A stretch of DNA of 64,000 nucleotides from Rhynchopus sp. YZ270_cl-10 (Eukaryota > Euglenozoa > Diplonemea > Diplonemida > Diplonemidae): NCBI GenBank assembly GCA_964035575.1, contig OZ037840.1, forward strand, positions 372,001 to 436,000, in the 5' to 3' direction. The translations under genes and the position numbers were made by a program. How positions within the stretch are numbered: position 1 is the first letter of the stretch; every line of letters starts with the position of its first letter. Shown here one piece after another: positions 46,683-57,800 of this stretch. The notes beneath the pieces are model-generated. The model did not search any database. It was not told the origin of the DNA and saw nothing but the letters and a program-made list of their open reading frames with translations.

Positions 46683-46712
46683 CTGGCGGGAGGGTCCGGA
46701 CCCTCCCGCCAG
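46683..46712. repeat. Perfect 30-bp palindrome
   Basis: Symmetric about GGGTCCGGACCC; the arms read CTGGCGGGAGGG and its complement. Repeated at 60043-60072 in the other copy of island 2. Confidence 0.95.
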
Positions 46713-47150
46713 CTTTTGGACCCTCCCGCCAGGTCTGTGGACCCTCCCGCCAGGTCTGTGGACCCTCCCACCAGGTCTGGGGACCCTCCCGCCAGGTCTG
46801 TGGACCCTCCCGCCAGGTCTGGGGACCCTCCCGCCAGGTCTGGGGACCCTCCCGCCAGCTTTTTGGACCCTCCCGCCAGGTCTGGGGACCCTCCCGCCAG
46901 GTCTGTGGACCCTCCCGCCAGCTTTTTGGACCCTCCCGCCAGGTCTGGGGACCCTCCCGCCAGGTCTGGGGACCCTCCCGCCAGGTCTGGGGACCCTCCC
47001 GCCAGCTTTTTGGACCCTCCCGCCAGGTTTTTTGGGTTTTTCTCACTCTACGTAGCGTCGGTGAGGGTTTTTTTGACCCTCCCGCGTGAAACAAAGCGTC
47101 CTACAACCCCCCTAGCCACCCCTTAGGCTCTCCGTTGTGAGGGTCCTTTT

Positions 47151-47344
47151 CGAAACCGCTCCCGCCGGGTTTTTTGCTCTCGGGAGCCCTGTTGGACCCT
47201 CGGGGACCCGTGTGGGCCCTCGGGAGGCCGTGTGGCGCTCGGGCTTCGCCCTCGTTCCCCCACACGGCCTCCCTCGGGCCCACACGGGTCCCCTCGTGGT
47301 CCAACAGGGCTCCCTCGAGCAAAAAACCCGGCGGGAGGGTTTCG
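47151..47344. repeat. Long hairpin: 85-base arms, 24-base loop
   Basis: Arms 47151-47235 and 47260-47344 are near-perfect inverse copies with a few mismatches. They share GGTTTTTTGCTC, AGCCCTGTTGGACC, GACCCGTGTGGGCC and GGCCGTGTGG. If transcribed from either strand, the RNA would fold into a long double-stranded stem. Confidence 0.95.
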
Positions 47345-47405
47345 AAAATATGACCCTCCCGCCGGGAGCCTTCGGGTACCTGGCGGGAGGGTTGTAAATA
47401 CTCAC

Positions 47406-50400
47406 GGTTTTTCGCAAGAGAACGCGTTTCGATCAAAAGCGTCGGTTTTTCGCAAGAGAACGCGTTCCGATCAAAAGCGTCGGTTTTGCGCAAGAGAACG
47501 CGTTTCGATCAAAAGCGTCGGTTTTTCGCAAGAGAACGCGTTCCGATCAAAAGCGTCGGTTTTTCGCAAGAGAACGCGTTTCGATCAAAAGCGTCGGTTT
47601 TGCGCAAGAGAACGCGTTTCGATCAAAAGCGTCGGTTTTGCGCAAGAGAACGCGTTTCGATCAAAAGCGTCGGTTTTGCGCAAGAGAACGCGTTTCGATC
47701 AAAAGCGTCGGTTTTTCGCAAGAGAACGCGTTTCGATCAAAAGCGTCGGTTTTGCGCAAGGGAACGCGTTTCGATCAAAAGCGTCGGTTTTTCGCAAGAG
47801 AACGCGTTTCGATCAAAAGCGTCGGTTTTGCGCAAGGGAACGCGTTTCGATCAAAAGCGTCGGTTTTTCGCAAGAGAACGCGTTTCGATCAGAAGCGTCG
47901 GTTTTGCGCAAGGGAACGCGTTTCGGTCAAAAGCGTCGGTTTTTCGCAAGAGAACGCGTTTCGATCAAAAGCGTCGGTTTTGCGCAAGAGAACGCGTTCC
48001 GATCAAAACCGTCGGTTTTGCGCAAGAGAACGCGTTTCGATCAAAAGCGTCGGTTTTGCCCAAGAGAACGCGTTTCGATCAAAAGCGTCGGTTTTTCGCA
48101 AGAGAACGCGTTTCGATCAAAAGCGTCGGTTTTTCGCAAGAGAACGCGTTCCGATCAAAAGCGTCGGTTTTGCGCAAGAGAACGCGTTTCGATCAAAAGC
48201 GTCGGTTTTTCGCAAGAGAACGCGTTCCGATCAAAAGCGTCGGTTTTTCGCAAGAGAACGCGTTTCGATCAAAAGCGTCGGTTTTGCGCAAGAGAACGCG
48301 TTTCGATCAAAAGCGTCGGTTTTGCGCAAGAGAACGCGTTTCGATCAAAAGCGTCGGTTTTGCGCAAGAGAACGCGTTTCGATCAAAAGCGTCGGTTTTT
48401 CGCAAGAGAACGCGTTTCGATCAAAAGCGTCGGTTTTGCGCAAGGGAACGCGTTTCGATCAAAAGCGTCGGTTTTTCGCAAGAGAACGCGTTTCGATCAA
48501 AAGCGTCGGTTTTGCGCAAGGGAACGCGTTTCGATCAAAAGCGTCGGTTTTTCGCAAGAGAACGCGTTTCGATCAGAAGCGTCGGTTTTGCGCAAGGGAA
48601 CGCGTTTCGGTCAAAAGCGTCGGTTTTTCGCAAGAGAACGCGTTCCGATCAAAACCGTCGGTTTTGCGCAAGAGAACGCGTTTCGATCAAAAGCGTCGGT
48701 TTTGCGCAAGAGAAGGCGTTTCGATCAAAAGCGTCGGTTTTGCCCAAGAGAACGCGTTTCGATCAAAAGCGTCGGTTTTGCGCAAGAGAACGCGTTTCGA
48801 TTAAAAGCGTCGGTTTTGCGCAAGAGAACGCGTTCCGATCAAAAGCGTCGGTTTTTCGCAAGAGAACGCGTTCCGATCAAAAGCGTCGGTTTTTCGCAAG
48901 AGAACGCGTTCCGATCAAAAGCGTCGGTTTTTCGCAAGAGAACGCGTTTCGATCAAAAGCGTCGGTTTTTCGCAAGAGAACGCGTTTCGATCAAAAGCGT
49001 CGGTTTTTCGCAAGAGAACGCGTTTCGATCAAAAGCGTCGGTTTTGCGCAAGAGAACGCGTTTCGATCAAAAGCGTCGGTTTTTCGCAAGAGAACGCGTT
49101 TCGATCAAAAGCGTCGGTTTTGCGCAAGAGAACGCGTTCCGATCAAAAGCGTCGGTTTTTCGCAAGATAACGCGTTCCGATCAAAAGCGTCGGTTTTTCG
49201 CAAGAGAACGCGTTTCGATCAAAAGCGTCGGTTTTGCGCAAGGGAACGCGTTTCGATCAAAAGCGTCGGTTTTTCGCAAGAGAACGCGTTTCGATCAAAA
49301 GCGTCGGTTTTGCGCAAGGGAACGCGTTTCGGTCAAAAGCGTCGGTTTTTCGCAAGAGAACGCGTTTCGATCAAAAGCGTCGGTTTTTCGCAAGAGAACG
49401 CGTTCCGATCAAAAGCGTCGGTTTTGCGCAAGAGAACGCGTTTCGATCAAAAGCGTCGGTTTTTCGCAAGAGAACGCGTTCCGATCAAAAGCGTCGGTTT
49501 TTCGCAAGAGAACGCGTTTCGATCAAAAGCGTCGGTTTTTCGCAAGAGAACGCGTTCCGATCAAAAGCGTCGGTTTTGCGCAAGAGAACGCGTTTCGATC
49601 AAAAGCGTCGGTTTTGCGCAAGAGAACGCGTTTCGATCAAAAGCGTCGGTTTTGCGCAAGAGAACGCGTTTCGATCAAAAGCGTCGGTTTTTCGCAAGAG
49701 AACGCGTTTCGATCAAAAGCGTCGGTTTTTCGCAAGAGAACGCGTTCCGATCAAAAGCGTCGGTTTTGCGCAAGAGAACGCGTTTCGATCAAAAGCGTCG
49801 GTTTTGCGCAAGGGAACGCGTTTCGATCAAAAGCGTCGGTTTTTCGCAAGAGAACGCGTTTCGATCAAAAGCGTCGGTTTTGCGCAAGAGAACGCGTTTC
49901 GATCAAAAGCGTCGGTTTTGCGCAAGAGAACGCGTTTCGATCAAAAGCGTCGGTTTTTCGCAAGAGAACGCGTTTCGATCAAAAGCGTCGGTTTTGCGCA
50001 AGGGAACGCGTTTCGATCAAAAGCGTCGGTTTTTCGCAAGAGAACGCGTTTCGATCAAAAGCGTCGGTTTTGCGCAAGGGAACGCGTTTCGGTCAAAAGC
50101 GTCGGTTTTTCGCAAGAGAACGCGTTTCGATCAAAAGCGTCGGTTTTGCGCAAGAGAACGCGTTCCGATCAAAAGCGGCGGTTTTTCGCAAGAGAACGCG
50201 TTCCGATCAAAAGCGTCGGTTTTGCGCAAGAGAACGCGTTTCGATCAAAAGCGTCGGTTTTTCGCAAGAGAACGCGTTCCGATCAAAAGCGTCGGTTTTT
50301 CGCAAGAGAACGCGTTTCGATCAAAAGCGTCGGTTTTGCGCAAGAGAACGCGTTTCGATCAAAAGCGTCGGTTTTGCGCAAGAGAACGCGTTTCGATCAA

Positions 50401-50650
50401 AAGCGTCGGTTTTGCGCAAGAGAACGCGTTTCGATCAAAAGCGTCGGTTTTTCGCAAGAGAACGCGTTTCGATCAAAAGCGTCGGTTTTTCGCAAGAGAA
50501 CGCGTTTCGATCAAAAGCGTCGGTTTTGCGCAAGGGAACGCGTTTCGATCAAAAGCGTCGGTTTTTCGCAAGAGAACGCGTTTCGATCAAAAGCGTCGGT
50601 TTTGCGCAAGAGAACGCGTTTCGATCAAAAGCGTCGGTTTTTCGCAAGAG
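47406..50650 (+). repeat. 38-bp satellite array, block 4
   Basis: About 85 units. Distinct variants (GATCAGAAGCG, TTTCGGTC and GAGAAGGCG near 48712) recur at block 6, confirming that this block and island 2 were copied together. Confidence 0.98.
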
Positions 50651-50654
50651 AATT

Positions 50655-50678
50655 CTAGAAAACACTTGTGTTTTCTAG
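50655..50678. repeat. Perfect hairpin at satellite exit
   Basis: Arms CTAGAAAACAC and GTGTTTTCTAG with a two-base loop, four bases after the last satellite unit of block 4. It is followed by a T-rich stretch. Confidence 0.85.
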
Positions 50679-51286
50679 TTTTTAAAGGTTGCTGTTCCGG
50701 CCACTCCCTCAGTCTCTAACCCCCCCTTCAGTCTCCCCCTCCCCCCTGCTGGATACGACCAAAAACCGGTTTTTTTTTGAGGGTGTAGAAGCTTCGCCCA
50801 GCCGAAAAAACGTTTTCTTTGGAAAGATCGGACACTTTTTGGGGCGTGTATAGGCTCAGCGAGGCTGGGAGCCCTTAGAGACCCTGACACCAGGGTGTCA
50901 CGAGTACCCCTTTTATACACGTGTTTCTTAAGGCTTCTACAGGGTTCTACAGGCAAAACAGGCGTTTTGGCCAAAAACCCGGTTTTTCAGGCAGGTGACC
51001 GGTTTTGCGGCTTGGGAAACGTGCCAGCGAGCTGTGAGAACCGTGCATGGGCCACACACGGCACGAGTTGCAGCAGCCCACCGAAGGTGGGCTGCGTTTG
51101 GTAACCACACGATGCGGTTAACGCGTGTATCGCACATGCATAGCGTTGTGTGTATCGTATACGAAGACCGTAGTGTGTAACGCACGTGTAGACCGTTCCG
51201 TTATCACAACCACACGAGCCAGCGAAGTGTCACAGCGGCGCAGGTGTTGCGTTAACGCGATGGCGTTAAACCCGTAGCATGCTTTC

Positions 51287-51862
51287 GTACAGATCGCTAC
51301 GTACACATCGGTTGCGTTGCGTTGCATGCGTTGCGTTCGTTGCATACAGATCGCTACGTACGCATCGGTTGCGTTCGTTGCATACAGATCGCTACGTACA
51401 CATCGGTTGCGTTGCGTTGCATGCGTTGCGTTCGTTGCATACAGATCGCTACGTATGCATCGGTTGCGTTGCGTTGCATGCGTTGCGTTCGTTGCATACA
51501 GATCGCTACGTACACATCGGTTGCGTTGCGTTGCATGCGTTGCGTTCGTTGCATACAGATCGCTACGTATGCATCGGTTGCGTTGCGTTGCATGCGTTGC
51601 GTTCGTTGCATACAGATCGCTACGTACACATCGGTTGCGTTGCGTTGCATGCGTTGCGTTGCGTTCGTTGCGTTGCGTTCGTTACATACAGATCGTAACG
51701 TACACATCGGTTGCGCTGCGTTGTATGCGTTGCGTTGGATACGTTGCGTTCGTTGCATACAGATCGCTACGTACACATCGGTTGCGTTGCGTTGCATGCG
51801 TTGCGTTGCGTTCGTTGCGTTGCGTTCGTTACATACAGATCGTAACGTACACATCGGTTGCG
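51287..51862 (+). repeat. 57-bp tandem array, about ten units
   Basis: Unit: CATACAGATCGCTACGTA, CACATCGGTTGCG, then repeated GTTGCG and GCATGCGTTGCGTTCG. Early units alternate CACATCGG with GCATCGG, giving a 114-bp dimer; later units are shorter or longer by GTTGCGTTCG modules. All plus frames and one minus frame are open. The last unit passes directly into a 38-bp unit at a shared TTGCG. Confidence 0.95.
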
Positions 51863-54800
51863 TTGCGCAAGAGAAGGCGTTTCGATCAAAAGCGTCGGTT
51901 TTGCCCAAGAGAACGCGTTTCGATCAAAAGCGTCGGTTTTGCGCAAGAGAACGCGTTTCGATTAAAAGCGTCGGTTTTGCGCAAGAGAACGCGTTCCGAT
52001 CAAAAGCGTCGGTTTTTCGCAAGAGAACGCGTTCCGATCAAAAGCGTCGGTTTTTCGCAAGAGAACGCGTTCCGATCAAAAGCGTCGGTTTTTCGCAAGA
52101 GAACGCGTTTCGATCAAAAGCGTCGGTTTTTCGCAAGAGAACGCGTTCCGATCAAAAGCGTCGGTTTTTCGCAAGAGAACGCGTTTCGATCAAAAGCGTC
52201 GGTTTTTCGCAAGAGAACGCGTTTCGATCAAAAGCGTCGGTTTTGCGCAAGAGAACGCGTTCCGATCAAAAGCGTCGGTTTTTCGCAAGATAACGCGTTC
52301 CGATCAAAAGCGTCGGTTTTTCGCACGAGAACGCGTTTCGATCAAAAGCGTCGGTTTTTCGCAAGAGAACGCGTTTCGATCAAAAGCGTCGGTTTTGCGC
52401 AAGAGAACGCGTTCCGATCAAAAGCGTCGGTTTTGCGCAAGAGAACGCGTTTCGATCAAAAGCGTCGGTTTTGCGCAAGGGAACGCGTTTCGATCAAAAG
52501 CGTCGGTTTTTCGCAAGAGAACGCGTTTCGATCAAAAGCGTCGGTTTTGCGCAAGAGAACGCGTTTCGATCAAAAGCCTCGGTTTTGCGCAAGAGAACGC
52601 GTTCCGATCAAAAGCGTCGGTTTTTCGCAAGAGAACGCGTTCCGATCAAAAGCGTCGGTTTTTCGCAAGAGAACGCGTTCCGATCAAAAGCGTCGGTTTT
52701 TCGCAAGAGAACGCGTTTCGATCAAAAGCGTCGGTTTTTCGCAAGAAAACGCGTTCCGATCAAAAGCGTCGGTTTTTCGCAAGAAAACGCGTTCCAATCA
52801 TAAGCGTCGGTTTTTCGCAAGAGAACGCGTTTCGATCAAAAGCGTCGGTTTTTCGCAAGAGAACGCGTTTCGATCAAAAGCGTCGGTTTTGCGCAAGAGA
52901 ACGCGTTTCGATCAAAAGCGTCGGTTTTTCGCAAGAGAACGCGTTTCGATCAAAAGCGTCGGTTTTGCGCAAGAGAACGCGTTTCGATCAAAAGCGTCGG
53001 TTTTGCGCAAGATAACGCGTTCCGATCAAAAGCGTCGGTTTTTCGCAAGAGAACGCGTTCCGATCAAAAGCGTCGGTTTTTCGCAAGAGAACGCGTTTCG
53101 ATCAAAAGCGTCGGTTTTTCGCAAGAGAACGCGTTCCGATCAAAAGCGTCGGTTTTGCGCAAGAGAACGCGTTTCGATCAAAAGCGTCGGTTTTGCGCAA
53201 GGGAACGCGTTTCGATCAAAAGCGTCGGTTTTTCGCAAGAGAACGCGTTTCGATCAAAAGCGTCGGTTTTGCGCAAGAGAACGCGTTTCGATCAAAAGCG
53301 TCGGTTTTTCGCAAGAGAACGCGTTTCGATCAAAAGCGTCGGTTTTGCGCAAGGGAACGCGTTTCGATCAAAAGCGTCGGTTTTGCGCAAGAGAACGCGT
53401 TTCGATCAAAAGCGTCGGTTTTTCGCAAGAGAACGCGTTTCGATCAAAAGCGTCGGTTTTGCGCAAGAGAACGCGTTCCGATCAAAACCGTCGGTTTTGC
53501 GCAAGAGAACGCGTTTCGATCAAAAGCGTCGGTTTTGCCCAAGAGAACGCGTTTCGATCAAAAGCGTCGGTTTTTCGCAAGAGAATGCGTTTCGATCAAA
53601 AGCGTCGGTTTTGCGCAAGAGAACGCGTTTCGATCAAAAGCGTCGGTTTTGCCCAAGAGAACGCGTTTCGATCAAAAGCGTCGGTTTTGCGCAAGAGAAC
53701 GCGTTTCGATCAAAAGCGTCGGTTTTGCGCAAGAGAACGCGTTTCGATCAAAAGCGTCGGTTTTTCGCAAGAGAATGCGTTTCGATCAAAAGCGTCGGTT
53801 TTGCGCAAGAGAACGCGTTTCGATCAAAAGCGTCGGTTTTGCGCAAGAGAATGCGTTTCGATCAAAAGCGTCGGTTTTGCCCAAGAGAACGCGTTTCGAT
53901 CAAAAGCGTCGGTTTTGCGCAAGAGAACGCGTTTCGATCAAAAGCGTCGGTTTTGCGCAAGGGAACGCGTTTCGATCAAAAGCGTCGGTTTTGCGCAAGA
54001 GAACGCGTTTCGATCAAAAGCGTCGGTTTTTCGCAAGAGAATGCGTTTCGATCAAAAGCGTCGGTTTTTCGCAAGAGAACGCGTTTCGATCAAAAGCGTC
54101 GGTTTTTCGCAAGAGAACGCGTTTCGATCAAAAGCGTCGGTTTTGCGCAAGAGAACGCGTTCCGATCAAAAGCGTCGGTTTTGCGCAAGAGAACGCGTTT
54201 CGATCAAAAGCGTCGGTTTTGCGCAAGAGAACGCGTTTCGATCAAAAGCGTCGGTTTTTCGCAAGAGAACGCGTTCCGATCAAAAGCGTCGGTTTTGCGC
54301 AAGAGAACGCGTTTCGATCAAAAGCGTCGGTTTTGCCCAAGAGAACGCGTTTCGATCAAAAGCGTCGGTTTTTCGCAAGAGAACGCGTTCCGATCAAAAG
54401 CGTCGGTTTTTCGCAAGAGAACGCGTTTCGATCAAAAGCGTCGGTTTTTCGCAAGAGAACGCGTTTCGATCAAAAGCGTCGGTTTTGCGCAAGAGAACGC
54501 GTTTCGATCAAAAGCGTCGGTTTTGCGCAAGAGAACGCGTTCCGATCAAAAGCGTCGGTTTTTCGCAAGAGAACGCGTTCCGATCAAAAGCGTCGGTTTT
54601 TCGCAAGAGAACGCGTTTCGATCAAAAGCGTCGGTTTTTCGCAAGAGAACGCGTTCCGATCAAAAGCGTCGGTTTTGCGCAAGAGAACGCGTTCCGATCA
54701 AAAGCGTCGGTTTTGCGCAAGAGAACGCGTTTCGATCAAAAGCGTCGGTTTTGCGCAAGGGAACGCGTTTCGATCAAAAGCGTCGGTTTTTCGCAAGAGA

Positions 54801-57800
54801 ACGCGTTCCGATCAAAAGCGTCCGTTTTGCGCAAGAGAACGCGTTTCGATCAAAAGCCTCGGTTTTGCGCAAGAGAACGCGTTCCGATCAAAAGCGTCGG
54901 TTTTTCGCAAGAGAACGCGTTCCGATCAAAAGCGTCGGTTTTTCGCAAGAGAACGCGTTCCGATCAAAAGCGTCGGTTTTTCGCAAGAGAACGCGTTTCG
55001 ATCAAAAGCGTCGGTTTTTCGCAAGAGAACGCGTTCCGATCAAAAGCGTCGGTTTTTCGCAAGAAAACGCGTTCCGATCAAAAGCGTCGGTTTTTCGCAA
55101 GAAAACGCGTTCCAATCATAAGCGTCGGTTTTTCGCAAGAGAACGCGTTTCGATCAAAAGCGTCGGTTTTTCGCAAGAGAACGCGTTTCGATCAAAAGCG
55201 TCGGTTTTTCGCAAGAGAACGCGTTTCGATCAAAAGCGTCGGTTTTGCGCAAGAGAACGCGTTTCGATCAAAAGCGTCGGTTTTTCGCAAGAGAACGCGT
55301 TTCGATCAAAAGCGTCGGTTTTGCGCAAGAGAACGCGTTTCGATCAAAAGCGTCGGTTTTGCGCAAGATAACGCGTTCCGATCAAAAGCGTCGGTTTTTC
55401 GCAAGAGAACGCGTTCCGATCAAAAGCGTCGGTTTTTCGCAAGAGAACGCGTTTCGATCAAAAGCGTCGGTTTTTCGCAAGAGAACGCGTTCCGATCAAA
55501 AGCGTCGGTTTTGCGCAAGAGAACGCGTTTCGATCAAAAGCGTCGGTTTTGCGCAAGGGAACGCGTTTCGATCAAAAGCGTCGGTTTTTCGCAAGAGAAC
55601 GCGTTTCGATCAAAAGCGTCGGTTTTGCGCAAGAGAACGCGTTTCGATCAAAAGCGTCGGTTTTTCGCAAGAGAACGCGTTTCGATCAAAAGCGTCGGTT
55701 TTGCGCAAGGGAACGCGTTTCGATCAAAAGCGTCGGTTTTTCGCAAGAGAACGCGTTTCGATCAAAAGCGTCGGTTTTGCGCAAGGGAACGCGTTTCGGT
55801 CAAAAGCGTCGGTTTTTCGCAAGAGAACGCGTTTCGATCAAAAGCGTCGGTTTTGCGCAAGAGAACGCGTTCCGATCAAAACCGTCGGTTTTGCGCAAGA
55901 GAACGCGTTTCGATCAAAAGCGTCGGTTTTGCCCAAGAGAACGCGTTTCGATCAAAAGCGTCGGTTTTTCGCAAGAGAATGCGTTTCGATCAAAAGCGTC
56001 GGTTTTGCGCAAGAGAACGCGTTTCGATCAAAAGCGTCGGTTTTGCCCAAGAGAACGCGTTTCGATCAAAAGCGTCGGTTTTGCGCAAGAGAACGCGTTT
56101 CGATCAAAAGCGTCGGTTTTGCGCAAGAGAACGCGTTTCGATCAAAAGCGTCGGTTTTTCGCAAGAGAATGCGTTTCGATCAAAAGCGTCGGTTTTGCGC
56201 AAGAGAACGCGTTTCGATCAAAAGCGTCGGTTTTGCGCAAGAGAATGCGTTTCGATCAAAAGCGTCGGTTTTGCCCAAGAGAACGCGTTTCGATCAAAAG
56301 CGTCGGTTTTGCGCAAGAGAACGCGTTTCGATCAAAAGCGTCGGTTTTGCGCAAGGGAACGCGTTTCGATCAAAAGCGTCGGTTTTGCGCAAGAGAACGC
56401 GTTTCGATCAAAAGCGTCGGTTTTTCGCAAGAGAATGCGTTTCGATCAAAAGCGTCGGTTTTTCGCAAGAGAACGCGTTTCGATCAAAAGCGTCGGTTTT
56501 TCGCAAGAGAACGCGTTTCGATCAAAAGCGTCGGTTTTGCGCAAGAGAACGCGTTCCGATCAAAAGCGTCGGTTTTGCGCAAGAGAACGCGTTTCGATCA
56601 AAAGCGTCGGTTTTGCGCAAGAGAACGCGTTTCGATCAAAAGCGTCGGTTTTTCGCAAGAGAACGCGTTCCGATCAAAAGCGTCGGTTTTGCGCAAGAGA
56701 ACGCGTTTCGATCAAAAGCGTCGGTTTTGCCCAAGAGAACGCGTTTCGATCAAAAGCGTCGGTTTTTCGCAAGAGAACGCGTTCCGATCAAAAGCGTCGG
56801 TTTTTCGCAAGAGAACGCGTTTCGATCAAAAGCGTCGGTTTTTCGCAAGAGAACGCGTTTCGATCAAAAGCGTCGGTTTTGCGCAAGAGAACGCGTTTCG
56901 ATCAAAAGCGTCGGTTTTGCGCAAGAGAACGCGTTCCGATCAAAAGCGTCGGTTTTTCGCAAGAGAACGCGTTCCGATCAAAAGCGTCGGTTTTTCGCAA
57001 GAGAACGCGTTTCGATCAAAAGCGTCGGTTTTTCGCAAGAGAACGCGTTCCGATCAAAAGCGTCGGTTTTGCGCAAGAGAACGCGTTCCGATCAAAAGCG
57101 TCGGTTTTGCGCAAGAGAACGCGTTTCGATCAAAAGCGTCGGTTTTGCGCAAGGGAACGCGTTTCGATCAAAAGCGTCGGTTTTTCGCAAGAGAACGCGT
57201 TCCGATCAAAAGCGTCCGTTTTGCGCAAGAGAACGCGTTTCGATCAAAAGCCTCGGTTTTGCGCAAGAGAACGCGTTCCGATCAAAAGCGTCGGTTTTTC
57301 GCAAGAGAACGCGTTCCGATCAAAAGCGTCGGTTTTTCGCAAGAGAACGCGTTCCGATCAAAAGCGTCGGTTTTTCGCAAGAGAACGCGTTTCGATCAAA
57401 AGCGTCGGTTTTTCGCAAGAGAACGCGTTCCGATCAAAAGCGTCGGTTTTTCGCAAGAAAACGCGTTCCGATCAAAAGCGTCGGTTTTTCGCAAGAAAAC
57501 GCGTTCCAATCATAAGCGTCGGTTTTTCGCAAGAGAACGCGTTTCGATCAAAAGCGTCGGTTTTTCGCAAGAGAACGCGTTTCGATCAAAAGCGTCGGTT
57601 TTTCGCAAGAGAACGCGTTTCGATCAAAAGCGTCGGTTTTGCGCAAGAGAACGCGTTTCGATCAAAAGCGTCGGTTTTGCGCAAGAGAACGCGTTCCGAT
57701 CAAAAGCGTCGGTTTTTCGCAAGAGAACGCGTTCCGATCAAAAGCGTCGGTTTTTCGCAAGAGAACGCGTTTCGATCAAAAGCGTCGGTTTTTCGCAAGA

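Larger units (their letters stand above)
46591..47405. repeat. Island 2, copy 1 (815 bp)
   Basis: GC-rich insert made of a 21-bp-period tandem repeat around GGACCCTCCCGCCAGGTCT (46697-47030), a perfect 30-bp palindrome (46683-46712) centred on GGGTCCGGACCC, and an 85-base-arm inverted repeat at its right end. It is duplicated at 59951-61180. Open frames on both strands are repeat artefacts. Confidence 0.95.
50651..51862. repeat. Island 3 (single copy)
   Basis: About 1.2 kb of non-satellite DNA, single copy in this window. It has the CTAGAAAACAC hairpin at the left, a mixed middle with another perfect stem (GCAGCCCACC at 51073-51082 against 51086-51095, three-base loop), and the 57-bp tandem array at the right. 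No gene recognised. Confidence 0.85.

Noticed and set aside
46636-47094. Repeat protein with WREGP units in island 2
   Set aside because: A reading of the 21-bp tandem repeat (21 is a multiple of three). The opposite strand is equally open and no start or flanking coding signal exists.
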